A DNA stretch of 64,000 bases from Bathymodiolus brooksi (GCA_963680875.1 OY804589.1:3906001-3970000); one strand, 5' to 3'; numbered from the stretch's first letter, positions 24,757 to 37,040 are shown. Translations and numbers: made by a program. Notes: generated by a model from the letters alone, not told the origin.

Positions 24757-24931
24757 TTTTGTTTGATGGTGTTTAACACCACTTTCAACAATATTTCAGT
24801 GATATCGTGACGGCCAGTTTTATTGGTGGAGGAAATCAGAGTACCCGGAGAAAACCATCAACCTGTTGCAAGTCACTGACAAACTTTATCACATAATGTT
24901 GTATCGAGTACACCTTGTCATAAACAGGGTT
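24757..24931 (-). mobile_element. SINE, lacking its A-box half
   Basis: Reads GATGGTGTTTAACACCACTT, GTGATATCGTGACGGCCAGT, CAAGTCACTGACAAACTTTA and GTATCGAGTACACCTTG, then TCATAAACAGGGTT, where a 37-bp array replaces the B-box and A-box part. Confidence 0.75.
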
Positions 24932-25158
24932 AAGTTACTTAAACCAACATGATAGCTGAAATCTGTTATGGTTACTTAAACCAACAGGATAGCTGAAATC
25001 TGTTAAGGTTACTTAAACCAACAGGATAGCTGAAATCTGTTAAGGTTACTTAAACCAACAGGATAGCTGAAATCTGTTAAGGTTACTTAAACCAACAAGA
25101 TAGCTGAAATCTGTTATGGTTACTTAAACCAACAGGATAGCTGAAATCTGTTACATGT
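24932..25158. repeat. 37-bp minisatellite, about 6 units
   Basis: Units of TTACTTAAACCAACAGGATA plus GCTGAAATCTGTTAAGG. It abuts the SINE at its B-box position, the same area where the 30-bp minisatellite sits in another SINE copy, but this unit is not SINE-derived. Confidence 0.9.
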
Positions 25159-25166
25159 TTATACAT

Positions 25167-25817
25167 GGGTCATACTAAAAAGTGCCCGGGACAGCCCAAG
25201 ACCGCCTGGGTATTGGAAATAACGCCTGTCGTATTGGAATATTGTATAAATCAAATTTTTGTCGAAATTATATACGGGTATATAATTGTTTTAAATAAAG
25301 TGTTATTTTAAAATTATGTTGTTAATTTTATATATTGTACAAACCTTGACGTGGCATGAGGGCTCTTCCATTATAAAATAATGGAAGCCAACTATGAACA
25401 GTAAACAGGTTTTTTTTTGTTTAAAATGTATTATTTTCTTCATGCATTTGCATGCATGCGTGTAATGTCATAACCGAGGCACGTGTCGGTAATTCATTTG
25501 TTAATTACCCAATACATTATATATTATACAGATTTTATACAAAACTAAAAACAACAAAGAAAAGGACAATAAAATATAGCAAGTTATATATAATAGAATT
25601 GAAATAAACCTAATATCTACACCAAACTAGGGAATACTCCCGGGCGCTTTTTAGTACATAACATGAACATTTACACTCACGGTAAGAGTTACTAAGACCT
25701 CACTTAACATAATATTCCATTATAATTTCGACAAAAATTTGATTTAAAACAATATTCCAATATGACGGGCGTTATTTCCAGTACCCGGACGGTCCCGGGC
25801 GCTTTTTAGTATGACCG
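25167..25817. mobile_element. 651-bp TIR element with 8-bp target-site duplication
   Basis: Long imperfect terminal inverted repeats (at least 100 bp), beginning GGGTCATACTAAAAAGTGCC on the left and ending GCGCTTTTTAGTATGACCG on the right. Both arms contain CCCGGG and CAAATTTTTGTCGAAATTAT or its complement. Flanking TTATACAT at 25159-25166 and 25818-25825 is an 8-bp duplication; the related repeat at 8473-8480 has a single TTATACAT, a paired empty site. The interior has no coding capacity. An 8-bp duplication fits hAT, P or Merlin among others; the TIR is not a clear match to any. Confidence 0.8.
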
Positions 25818-25825
25818 TTATACAT

Positions 25826-26715
25826 TGATAGTATATTTACGTGGATAGTGACAAGGCCCTGTGTGTAGCATTTATTATTGTGCTTTGACTTAAATGTTTT
25901 TTCCATCAGATGTGGTATCAACCCTAGAATAACATTATATTACAAAATATGTCATGTCTTCTTTATTTGTTTTTTTTCATTCTTTTATATGTTGATCTTT
26001 GTATGTCCCTTGTGGGCCCAAAATTGGAAAAATAAAAATTCTTGATTCTTGTAGCAGAATGGTTAATTGGACTAAAACATGGCTGAACAACATGAACAAA
26101 AGATGATGATTTTATCCTGATTTTAATCACTTGTAAATACACACACTTTTAGGACTTTACTGTATATACTAATAATTTTGTCATGTTGGAGGACGTCACA
26201 AATACTTGAGTGATGGGTCAACGACCTTTTTCAAGTCAACACCATAGATAGATAGCATAGCAACTCTATCACATATATATATGTCAATGTGAATAGCATA
26301 CAATCTCGCCATGCGAGATAAATCGTGTTTCATATCCTTCTTACTATATAAATCCTTGTAAAAATGAAGTAAAATAAAAACCAGTTGTCAGTCGAGGGAT
26401 AAACAAAATCGTAACAAACCTCTGTGGAAGGGCTTGTTTTAAAAGATGTAGTTGTTAACAGTGTTCTAAATAAAATGTAGTCCGAGATTCCTCTGTCGTT
26501 TAACGGCATTGATAATCTTGCTGTAGCCGTTCAACGGCTACAGCAAGATTATCAATGCCGTTAAACGGCTACAGCAAGATTATCAATGCTGTTAAACGAC
26601 AGAGGAATCTCGGACTAAATAAAATGGAGAGAGTAAAGTCTGTGTACGGGGGGATATTCATTACACGAATATGAAAGATTACCATTATAAAGTGTAAAAT
26701 TCTTAACATCATAAC
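25826..26715 (+). repeat. Dispersed repeat copy (same family as the palindrome spacer)
   Basis: 25826-25870 continues the 8481-8525 sequence. 26244-26477 and 26618-26715 match 8728-9030. The part 25871-26243 is unrelated, so the copy is interrupted or rearranged there. It contains the 140-bp MITE. Confidence 0.7.
26478..26617. mobile_element. 140-bp MITE with 9-bp target-site duplication
   Basis: Starts TAGTCCGAGATTCCTCTGTC and ends GACAGAGGAATCTCGGACTA, perfect inverted termini. The interior alternates GCCGTTCAACGGC-type palindromes with direct and inverted copies of ACAGCAAGATTATCAATGCC. AATAAAATG flanks it on both sides (26469-26477, 26618-26626), while the uninterrupted copy near 8945 has one. 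A 9-bp duplication suggests the Mutator-like superfamily, as inference. Confidence 0.85.
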
Positions 26716-26790
26716 ACAGGCACTCGACGTTTAATGAATAAAATGTAGGGTCAATGTGGAAAAAAATAGTGTCACTGTTAGTGTTATAAT
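26714..26790. mobile_element. Single arm of the CACAGGCACTCGACG MITE family
   Basis: Matches the left arm of the element at 38249: CACAGGCACTCGACGTTTAA, GTAGGGTCAATGTGGAAAAA, AGTGTCACTGTTA. No opposite arm follows. It interrupts the dispersed repeat where the 9025 copy reads straight through, so it marks an insertion or a truncated element. Confidence 0.6.
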
Positions 26791-28124
26791 AAAGAGAAGG
26801 CTTCAAATTCATTTTTCGGCACAAATGTAAACAAATTGGTTTATGTTTTCGTATACGGTTTTCGCTTGACCTTTGCGGTATTTATGGATGGAGACCTACC
26901 TAATAATAGTTTCTCCGCCGCATCATTTATTAGAGAGCAGACGATCATACTTCACTAAAGCATACTTTTGTGACGTCCCCAGAAATATTCGACTTCCACA
27001 GGGGAGATCATAGAGAGGGGAGTTTAACGTGTAGTAGAGAGATGGTGATAACGGATCTAACATTGCGAAAAGGGGGAGGGGAGAGCCGTACAGGGATTGC
27101 CCCAATCCATTACATTAAACTGTGATAATTGTTTTAGATTTTAGACTTTGAAAGATGACGTTTTAGATCTTAAACTGCAAATACGATTCGTTTTAGATAT
27201 TATGATGTGACAATTACTTTTTATACCTCGAACCAAACTGTAACAAATAGATTTAGATTTTAATCATACGAACAGAGACTTTTAGATTTTAAACAGTGAT
27301 GCGTCGTCTTAAAATTTTCCAATACATGCAACATGCATATTTTATACGTAAGGTCAGGACATTCGTTGTGGATTGTTTTAACTTGATTTGATAAACTTTT
27401 ATATCCCGTGTGAATAAGCCTGATTTTTAGTGTACATACATTTTATTCATGGATACGGAGGTGATGGGATTTTCACTCGCACAGCACTGTACAGAGCACC
27501 AACATACGTTTAACATACGACACAGTATGGTTCTCCTTTGAAGGGGGTAAAGATACAGAAGTTAAGTTAAGATAACATGGCGTCTTTCTTTTCGGAATGT
27601 TTCTATGCTTGTCTGTTGTCACAATGATCATACCTAAGAAACTTTCCGTACTTCCTGTATATTGCGATTGGTCGTTATTAATATATTGATCATGTGATTA
27701 ATATGTTAACAACTATTTCGTATGCATGTTAACCTGATTTGTGACCCGTCAGAGGTCAATACTTTTTTTGTTAGTCAAAAATAAAATATAATGCACGGGT
27801 ATGTGGGAGTTTTAAGGTGAATAAAAGTTGAAACGTGGAAACAACTGTAATACACTGGGTCCAAAATCAATCATTCGTGATTAAATAGTTATTTATGAAG
27901 CTTTTTTCCTGAAACTTGGATATATTTTGTAGAAATATATAACATATTGTAAAATAGAAGAAAAATTGTTGAAAAAATAGTTTTTAATGACGTTTTTGGC
28001 ACTTTTCAGGATGGAAACTAATAAAAGTTGTAACCTAGGAATATTTGTTGGTAATTTTTTTTTTATATTTTATTAAAATATAAAATATAAAAAGATATAC
28101 GATATCTTAGCATTGTGTTAATAA
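26791..28124. other. Non-coding region with degenerate TTTTAGATTTTAAAC motifs
   Basis: No credible gene. From about 27130 to 27320 the motif TTTTAGATTTTA recurs at irregular 40-60-bp spacing, like a decayed minisatellite. Other short ORFs have no recognisable content. Confidence 0.5.
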
Positions 28125-28340
28125 AAAAAAAATTATGATCCCCCTTTTTTACAGATCAAATGAAAGTTGTAACGGAAATTAAGTACATCACATTTTTTGT
28201 TATTAGCTGTTTAGATTAAGGATATATTAAAAAAAAATTATGATCCCCTTTTTTTACAGATCAAATGAAAGTTGTAACGGAAATAAAGTACATCACATTT
28301 TTGTTATTAGCTGTTTAAATTAAGAATATATCGGCATAAA
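28125..28340. repeat. Tandem duplication of about 105 bp
   Basis: Two adjacent copies containing CAGATCAAATGAAAGTTGTA and TTGTTATTAGCTGTTTA, offset by 105 bp. Confidence 0.8.
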
Positions 28341-28984
28341 TTAATAATAAAGAAATAATATTCATTTCGATAGATAGAATCCTTAATTTTGCAATGTATT
28401 ACAGTTTAATTAATAATTTAAGAGGTTATTTAGGAAATCATTATAAAGTTTAATTCCAATTAAACACCCAATTAAAGACCCAAGCTAACAACGGTCCTAC
28501 ATTAAAAATAACAATTAATCTTTGATGTAGTGTAACAATACTTTAAACATGTCTTAATAGAATTATTATTTTCTTTATAATTGATTCAAAGAAATATTCG
28601 TATGCCATGATGTAGTACAAAATACTACCCAACACAAGCAAGCATTTCAATGACATCACAAATGTTTTTTGTGTATAAGATTTCACACATTATTTTATAT
28701 AACAAGCTGCACAAAATAAGCTGTATCATCTTTCAAAGTATAAAAGAAATCATAATTTAGTTGATATCATCAGTTTCTAACGAATTTTTGTTGGATATAG
28801 CTATGTATTTGTACCAAATTTTCATTTGCAATATAAGCATAAACAACAATCACTCACCATAAAATCTAACTAATAAATTTATTGTTCAACTACAAATTAC
28901 AGACAAATGCACTTTTTTTAACTGTTTACCTTGAAATTGAGGGTCTGTGGTATTATCATATTTACTGTAAATGGTGGATTAAAT
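28341..28984. other. Non-coding AT-rich region
   Basis: Nothing recognised. Confidence 0.5.
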
Positions 28985-29110
28985 CTTTCTATTTAAGTAA
29001 TAGCAAACTTATTGATTGTCTCAAGGGTGGATGAAGTTTTTCTACTTAAGTAATAGCTAACTTATTTATTGTCTCAATGGTGGGTTATGTCTCTCTACTT
29101 CAGTAATATC
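28985..29110. repeat. 53-bp tandem repeat, about 2.4 copies
   Basis: Units with TTAAGTAATAGCAAACTTAT and GATTGTCTCAAGGGTGG, offset by 53 bp. Confidence 0.7.
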
Positions 29111-29700
29111 TAAAAAAATGTATTTGCTATTTAATATATCCTGACAAGACGACCATCTTTACACCTTTCTCTTTTACTTGGTTATACATGCACTGTTTGT
29201 GTTCAAGCAAGTTTTCAGCTTTTTAGAATAACCTTTACATTCATATTCCTAGTATAGTTAGGCAATATCATGTGGAGTAAGCCAACTTGGATTTCAGATC
29301 AACACTATTTAGATTGAATCTTTCGAGTATATGAAAATAATAATTTATTTAATATTCCAATATGGTCCTATGTTAAAGTTATGTCCTGATTGACACAAAA
29401 ACACACACATTTTGTAAAGGACCATCAGAGGAACATTCCAGTTATGATTTCTGTCAAATGTTTAAAAAAGAAAAGAAAAAAAAGAAGTTTTTCCTGTGGT
29501 GATTGCCTTCTAGGATTTTTTTTTTCAATTGAAACTCCATAGAAAACCCAATTAAAAAAATTTAATATCCATTGAAAAACCTTTTGTCTTTAATTTAAAT
29601 TACATATGTAAAACCATTGTAACTAAATTTAAAAACCATTGGCTTTTACTTGAAACTCCATTGAATTTCCATTTATTTGGCAAAATATGCTAATGGCATG
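29111..29700. other. Non-coding AT-rich region
   Basis: Nothing recognised. A purine run lies near 29465-29490. Confidence 0.5.
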
Positions 29701-29840
29701 ACCATTTTAATGATGTCATAAATTAATGGTTTATAAACAGTCCTCCAAATGGTGCCATTTAAATGATGTCATACATTAATGGTTTATAAACAGTCCTCCA
29801 AATGGTGTCATTTAAATGATGTCACAACTAAATGGTTCAG
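29701..29840. repeat. 53-bp tandem repeat, about 2.5 copies
   Basis: Units with AATGATGTCATAAATTAATG and GTTTATAAACAGTCCTCCAA, offset by 53-54 bp. Confidence 0.75.
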
Positions 29841-29871
29841 AAATGGTTCTTGTTTACATAAATAATTTATA

Positions 29872-29999
29872 CAGCATTATGTGATCAAGTTTGTCAGTGA
29901 ATTCCGACAGGTTGTTTTCTCCGGATTCCTCCACCAATAAAACTGACTGCCTCGATATTACTGAACTATTGTTGAAAGTGGTGTTAAACACCATAAAAC
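29872..29999 (+). mobile_element. SINE 3' half
   Basis: 5'-truncated copy: GCATTATGTGATCAAGTTTG, CACCAATAAAACTGACTGCC, GAAAGTGGTGTTAAACACC. Confidence 0.75.
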
Positions 30000-32169
30000 T
30001 AACCCTAATTATTGCTATTACAATGTGGTACAATTTTCAACAGATACAGATTAATTTTTTTCTGTAAAAAAAATAATCCCAAAAAACTGCCTCAAATATT
30101 TGCAGACACTATCCCATTAAAAGTATACATGGAGTACACTTGACAGAGTACATTTAGATATAATATTTCTTGTTTGTAGCAATTCCAGGGAGAATGGTAA
30201 TAAAAACATAAACAATTTAAGCTAAATTTATCTTTTGTCAGATTTTACTCAATAAAATGTTTGTTTTCACAGCTCTTTGAAATACACATATATTATTCCC
30301 ATGAATGTTTTCAGGGTAAATGAAAATTTTCATAATATTGTAAAGTGTACCAGCTAATACGATATGAATGCATTATCACAAATAAATTCTTTAATTTTCC
30401 CAACAACCAGTGAATGGTACATGTACAGTATGCCCCAGCTTTCCATAATGGAATGTTTTGAAATTAAAATCCATCTAACATTGTCATATCAATGCTAAAG
30501 TCTTCATCCTGGATCATTCATCATTTTGGACAGAGTTCTACAATTTTGTCTGAAGAAAAAATATTGACAATGTATAATATCTTCATCAATTCTACAATTC
30601 TGTTATAAAATAAAAGGGTTATTTGCATAAATATTAATGAATGTTGTCTCTTGCAGAATAGTATTTACTAGTAATTGAATGAGCATGATCTTGACTTTAT
30701 AAGAGTTCAAGGGTTCTACAATGTCTTTCAAAAGTCACTTATCTAAAGACATTTTTATCTTATCCAAAAAATAATAAAATATTGTTTATTAAGAAATGTT
30801 TGTGATGTTTTAATTAATGAGGTAGATGCAACCAGACGAAGATATCATTAATAAAAAAAATTTTTTGGGGTATTGTATACAAAATATTATTTAATTATTT
30901 TTAACACAAATAACATACAATGTACACAGTCTTCATGTTTTGTTTCTTGTTTTACAATCACCAGTACAAAAGATTATTGATATAAAATCCAAATTTGAAT
31001 TTTAAAATGAAATCCCATAATACTATGAGGTAGTTTTCCTATTTCAAAAATTATTAAATGGAGCTACCATTGCAGGGTAAATAGATAATATTAATAGAAA
31101 CAGATGACAATAGTGGGTCTGTCTGTCTAACAGGGTAGTTAATATTTGCTAATTTCAACATTTGAAAAAAATTAAAACATAAAACTGAGGTTTAGAAAAG
31201 TTTTAAGTTAGTATAAAATAATTGTCTGAGTAGCATATAATTATCCCTACACAAAATACAGGTATATATAGAACTGTACCATTCATCTATTTAGACACAA
31301 CACAAAGATAATTTTAAACCTATAAAACTGTCTAAGAAGGGATGCTAAAACTATACATGAATTTTTATTATTAAAAAGTGTTGGGTGAAATTGTAAATCA
31401 GACAGACTTTATTTGTGCAAAGCTATTATTGCAATAAATCAAATGCAAGAGAAAAATCATAATTATCGACAAAGATTACAATAATGTCATTCAAAGTGAT
31501 GTGTTTTTGTGTGAATAGTACATACTCATCTGTATTATGTTTTTAATAGCCAAAACGATAACATGATGATATACTCGTGCTTACTATAGACTTTACATAA
31601 ACATAAGGTAGGCGTGTCTAAAGTAACTATAAACAAACAATATGGCTGACAATTAAAATAAACAAAATTGATGCAGCATATGAACACACACCAATTAATT
31701 CCTTTGATTACCAATATTCTGAACAAATTACGCATATTCGATTGTATTTAAAACTAGTATTAACGTATGTACATTTCGGATAAAATAAGATTATTAATTG
31801 TGCCTTATTTTGATATTATTTGATATTAACAAATGCTGTTAATATAAAATTGCATTTTTACATGTAAATATTGCACAAAACACTTAGATAACAGCTTAAC
31901 AGATCAATAATCGTATATATAATTTATATAAATGTAAAGATAAATCATTTCTACATAACGTAATATCATCTATATATATTTGCAAACCTCATATTTTGGT
32001 AATTCTGATTTTTTTCCCTTCGCTCCGTAAATATTACTTTTTCGGAAAACGTCCAATATGGCGGTAATCAGGTCATTAAACAGGCCTGACTTCCATAGAC
32101 CTTTTCGCGATAATTTCCGCACCTGCGCAGAAACGCTTCCGGACGGCAAAGCTGCCTGATTCCATTTCA
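30000..32169. other. Long non-coding AT-rich region
   Basis: No ORF with recognisable protein content, no tandem array and no clear element. Near 32100, CTTCCGGACGGCAA is shared in inverted form with 43287-43300 (TTGCCGTCCGGAAGCG), together with AAGGTCTAT nearby, suggesting a short diverged repeat at both sites. Confidence 0.5.
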
Positions 32170-32196
32170 AAGTATTACCATAGGATACCATAGGAA

Positions 32197-35184
32197 CTAC
32201 AGTGGACGCTGGCTTGTTGCCACTGTGTCCGCCTCTAAATCCACATCATTGATGCGCGACTTTACGTCACTTCCGGAATTTGATCTTATGTTTATGTTTG
32301 CCGTAAAGTCATATTTGCACTCTTGGTGCTTCCAGTGCTCATCTAGGCCGATTTCAAAATTTTTAACTGTTTTTGCCCGTATAACTGATTCTGGGAGGCT
32401 ATTCCATATTTCGACAATTCTAACGACGAAGGTATATTTTCTCACATTCAGCCTACTTGTTTTTATCTTCATCTTCTTGCTATGTCCCCTTGTGTTTGAA
32501 GTTGTGTTTAGTTCAAACATATCCACTGTTAGAGGATCATAAATATCATTTATTATTTTAAATACTTCTATCATATCTCCTTGCATTCTTCTATACTTCA
32601 GAGTGGGAATCTTGAGTTTCTTTAGTCTTTCGTTATATTCCATGTTTTTTAAAGTAGGTACTTGTTTGGTGGCACTTCTTTGTACGTTTTCTATTTTTTC
32701 AATATCCCCCACTTTAAATGGAGACCAGACTGCTTCGGCGTATTCAATATGAGGTCTAACCAAAGCTTGGAATAAATATTTGAAGCTGTGTTCATCTAAA
32801 TATGTATAAGTTCTTCTGATTAATCCCATGATGCTGTTTGCTTTGTTCACCTGATTTTGTATGTGCTTATTAAAGGACAAATTTTCATCTACAAATACTC
32901 CTATGTCTTTTTCTCCGTCAGATTGTTTTAACTCAATTCTGTTGCCATCGTTATTATATAGGTGATAGTGTTTTGTTCCTTTGTCCACGCTTTTATTGGC
33001 AACTGACATCACTTTGCATTTGTTAGGGTGGAATTTTAATAGCCATGTATCTGACCAGCTTTGTAAGTTATCTAAATCTGCTTAAAGCATTTTCTCATCT
33101 TTTTCCTCTCTAATTTCTCTGAAGATTTTTGTATCATCAGCAAACAGATAGGTGGATGACTCTACCATCTCTGGCATGTCGTTGATATATATAACGAAGA
33201 GTATAGGGCCCAGGACACTACCTTGTGGTATCCCACTTGTGACATGATGGCATTTGGACTCAGTGCCATTTACAATTACTTTTTGTGTTCTGTTGTTAAG
33301 AAAACTTTCTACCCACTTAATTACTTTCTCACTTATTTTATACCTATGCATCTTATGCAGAAGTCTTCTATGTGGTACTTTGTCAAACGCTTTCATAAAA
33401 TCCATATATACTGAGTCAATTTCCCCACCCTTGTCAAGAATTTTGGTCCACTCATCCATAACTTTTAGGAGTTGTAGGGTTGTTGATCTCCCAGAGATGA
33501 AGCCAAACTGCTTGTTGCTGAAGAGCTTATTAGTTGACATGTGCTTTACTATAGTTTCCCTTACTAGTTTTTCCATGGTTTTGCAGATTACACTGGTCAG
33601 ACTGACTGGTCTATAATTTCCTGGTTCTGTCTTGTCTCCTTTTTTGAATAGTGCAGTGATGTTCCCTTCTTTCCAGAGTTTAGGATCCAAACCTTAGCAC
33701 ATAGACGAATTAAATATAGTTGTTATAGGCTTTGATATTGTTGCACTAAGCTCCTTTAGCATTTTAGGGTGAAGACCATCTGGGCCACATGATTTGTTTA
33801 CATCCAGATTTTGTAGTAATTTTAATATTTCACTTTCTTTGTAAGTTTTCTCTATGCATTCCTGTTTGACCTCTATAGGATGCATCAATGGTAGATCGCC
33901 CTCTGGTTCAATTGTGAATACGCTACTGAAGAAACTAGCCAGGACTTCCGCTTTTTCCTTATCTGTTGTCGTTTTCCTTTCTTCCCCTTCTTCTGACTTA
34001 AATTTAAGCTCTGATATACCAGTGTTAGTTTTTCTTTTGGAGTTAGCATATTTCCAAAAAATCTTGGGATTGCTTTTAGCATTTTGTGCAATTTCTTTCT
34101 CCATATTAGCTTTTGCTTTTCTGATTGCGCTTTTAACTTGATTTCTTGTTTTGGCGTATTCCTGGTACTTTGTTTTGTCCCCAGTTTCTCTGTATCTAGT
34201 CCAACATCTATGTTTCTTTTTAATCTTCTGTACGGTTTTAGCATCCAGAGGAATATAGTTGTGTTTCTTAGCTTTGTTGTTGGCTTTTGTATTCATATGT
34301 GGTATATATTTGTTTTTTGCCTCATTGAACTTGGTCATAAAAATGTCAAACTGTTGCCCAGCATTTTTTCCTTTTAATATATCATTCCAGTCACACTGAA
34401 GAAAGGTATTCATACTAGTGTAATCCCCTTTGAAGTAGTTCCATCTCTCCGTTTTACATGCTTTTTCCTCACAATAGCATTTGAGTATAAATTCAAGGCT
34501 ACAATGATCACTGTTTCCATGTGGGCTAGTGTAATTTAGCTCTTCTATCATATTCTCATCATTTGTCAGTATTAGGTCCAGTGTGCTTGGTTCACAATTT
34601 TCTCTCATTCTAGTGTTTTCCGTAACATGTTGGAACATATAGCTATCTCTGATACTTATTACGAAGTTTTCACTAATTTTGTCACCCTTGGTTAACCAGT
34701 TTTTCCAGTCAATTTTAGGGAAGTTAAAATCCCCCATTACCATGATATGTGAGAACTTCTTTTCCTTTGATACCGTAATTAATAGCTTGTTAAGTTCATC
34801 TAGGTTCTCTGGACTACTACTTGGACTTTTATATATACATCCCAGTAACAACATATCGTTGTTGTTTAGCTTAATCTGTGCCCATACACTTTCTTCAAAT
34901 TTCTCCTTGAATTTTATTTCTTCTGATTTCAGCTTCTTATTAATATATAATGCTGCACCTCGTTTGCTAAAACTTGTGGATTCACTTAGGAATAGTTCAT
35001 AACCTTCTATTTGTAATTCTGCTTTCCCCGGCATATATCTGCAATTCTTGGGGTAAATTTCTGTTATCCCAATCACTTCGTAGCTATTTTTACCATCCTG
35101 TATTCTTGTCATCAATTCACCCAGTTTGTTTGGCAAACTGTCTGCATTTGTATAAAAACATTGTATGCCATTAAAATCCATCAC
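32197..35184 (-). pseudogene. LINE ORF2: AP endonuclease plus reverse transcriptase, two in-frame stops
   Basis: One frame of about 996 codons, interrupted only by TAA at 33694-33696 and TAA at 33082-33084; reading continues in the same frame after each. Residues 1-230 are the endonuclease: CFYTNADSLPNK, then the MGDFNFPKIDW catalytic strand, STLDLILTNDEN and GNSDHCSLEF near its end. The RT follows: SCGPDGLHPKML, NYRPVSLTS, YMDFMKAFDKVPH (first catalytic Asp), SGIPQGSVLGPILF and YLFADDTKIF with the FADD metal-binding pair. Thumb and C-terminal parts (HPNKCKVMSV, HIEYAEAVWSPF) are present. It would nick target DNA and copy the element's RNA by target-primed reverse transcription. Each stop is one substitution from a sense codon. 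Confidence 0.93.
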
Positions 35185-35240
35185 CTTATTTACATTGGTT
35201 TCTGTTAAAATTTGACTATTTACAGTGTTTTTGGAGCGTC

Positions 35241-36148
35241 TTACTCCTTCTTTTTGACCTTTACCACCCTCCTGTCTCCGGGGGGTCCTTTTACGAGGTA
35301 TTTGTAGTTTACCGACTGGTTATCATCCTCCAATACCTCATTTTTTTTCTTAGCTTCTGCAAGTTTTTCTTTATTTTGTAACCTTTCTTTTTTTGTCATG
35401 TCATGGGTTATACTTAGCCGCTTGAACTTATCTTCTGCGTTGCTAAATTCTTCATATTAGCCATGAGTGACCCCTTTGCCTTTTCATCCTCAAAAATGAC
35501 CCTCATTGGTCTTGGATTATCAGAATCTACATCCTTTTTGCCTAGTCTCGTTACCTTCTTTACCGTCTGTTTATTTGTACCAGTTATTTTACATAATTCA
35601 TTTACTATTGCTATATCTTCTACTTTTCTCTCTTTTGGTTCAGTTTTCTTTGACTCCTCTGCTCTAAATATTATAATATTACTTTTCCGAGCCATACTTT
35701 CTTTAAATTCTTCCAACTGGCTTGTCAGTGTCCCATCCTGGTCGTTTCCACCTGTGGCGGCACTCTCTTTGTTTTCCTGGATCAAGGCTTTAACTTCATC
35801 TAGTTCAACCTTTTTGTCTAGTTTATTCTCCATCTCATCTAGCCTTTTTTCATACTTACTGAAGTATTTATTGCATCTTTCCTCTACTTCCTTCTCAATT
35901 TTGAGATTCTTCATTGCTTTTTCCTCACAAGGGGGACAATACCAATGTAGGTCAGATCGTTTAGTTAGTAGTTTATACTCTGTGCTGCTTAATTTGACAC
36001 AAGAACGACAAAAATGTTTTTCACAATATTCACACTCTAGCACCTCTGCTTTATCCTCGGTGAATTTGACCGAACAAACCTTACATGTCCACCCCTCTGT
36101 GCTTAATTCATTCCCCTTGGTTGAGGTTACTGAGCCCTTACGTGACAT
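35241..36148 (-). pseudogene. LINE ORF1 with N-terminal PHD-type finger, one frameshift
   Basis: Opens MSRKGSVTSTKGNELS. At residues 20-75 a Cys/His series (WTCKVC, CEYCEKHFCRSC, WYCPPCEEK) fits a PHD finger. A Lys/Glu-rich coiled coil follows (about 80-125), then a region typical of LINE ORF1 nucleic-acid-binding domains (KSNIIIFRAEES ... TRLGKK ... RPMRVIF). A one-base deletion near 35443 truncates the main frame at 35414. In the shifted frame ITHDMTKKERLQ and YLVKGPP continue to a TAA at 35241-35243, as expected for an ORF1 end. ORF2 starts 57 bp downstream. Its role would be RNA binding and chaperoning. Confidence 0.85.
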
Positions 36149-37040
36149 GGTTCAAATATCAACAGGGCTTCCCTATTTCACAATCTAAGATCCAATGCCT
36201 TAGTTCAAACCCAGCAAGGTTTATTTGTTGTTCTTGTGATATATCTTATGTGCAAGGCTTCCTTGCATAAAGCTGCTCTAGAAATTTTATCTTGTATAAA
36301 AGAAGGCTTCCTTGTTTTGGTATTTTTATTTGTTCTTGTATGATATCCTATGTGTAAGGCTTCCTTGCATAAGCTGCTCTAGAAATTTTATCTTGTGTAA
36401 ACAAGGCTTCCCTGTTTTGGTAATTTTATTTGTTCTTGTATAATATTTTATGTGCAAGGCTTCCTTGCATAAGCTGCGGTTCAAATATCAACAGGGCTTC
36501 CCTATTGCACAATCTAAAATCTAATGCCTTAGTTCAAACCCAGCAAGGCTTCCTTGCTAATAGTATGTTAATATATGATATTTTTATTTGTTGTCCTTGT
36601 AATATATCTTATGTGCAAGGCTTCCCTGCATAAGCTGCTCTAGAAATTTTATCTTGTGTAAAACAAGGCTTCCTTGTTTTGGTATTTTTATTTGTTCTTG
36701 TATTGTATTTTATGTGCAAGGCTTCCTTGCATAAGCTGCGTTAGAAATTTTTATTTTGTGCAAAACAAGGCTTCCTTGTTTTGGTATTTTTATTTGTTCT
36801 TGTATGATATAATTTTTTTTATTTTGTGCAAATCTTCCCTATGTTAATCAATATATGTTTCTAATGTTGAGTTCCTTGTATTAGATTTTTAAGTAAGCCT
36901 ACTGAAGCAGTCTGGTCTTTGTGTATATATATACTGGGGCAAGGCTTCCTTGCCGAATATACAAATATAAGTTATATTTACTGAGTAAGGCTTCCTTGCT
37001 TCTTGTACTTACTAATTGGGATCAAGGCTTCCTTGTCCCA
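36149..37040 (-). repeat. Series of about 15 short hairpins between two LINE ORFs
   Basis: Copies of CAAGGCTTCCTTG (plus-strand view) spaced about 40-110 bp, near 36160, 36245, 36305, 36356, 36404, 36453, 36495, 36543, 36615, 36662, 36716, 36767, 36940, 36986 and 37023. Each can fold as a 5-9-bp stem with a 3-nt loop. The outer stem bases vary in paired fashion: GCAAGG/CCTTGC, AACAAGG/CCTTGTT, GGCAAGG/CCTTGCC, CAGGG/CCCT. Two alternating types (GC-flanked and AAAAC-flanked) make a roughly 105-bp compound unit. No ORF spans this region. Confidence 0.8.

Noticed and set aside
26923..27105. 60-codon minus-strand ORF
   Set aside because: No family resemblance, isolated, and the length is expected by chance.
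33223..36188. Plus-strand ORFs opposite the LINE (for example 35463-36188, 241 codons)
   Set aside because: They are antisense shadows of the ORF1 and ORF2 frames, hydrophobic because they mirror Lys/Glu-rich codons.
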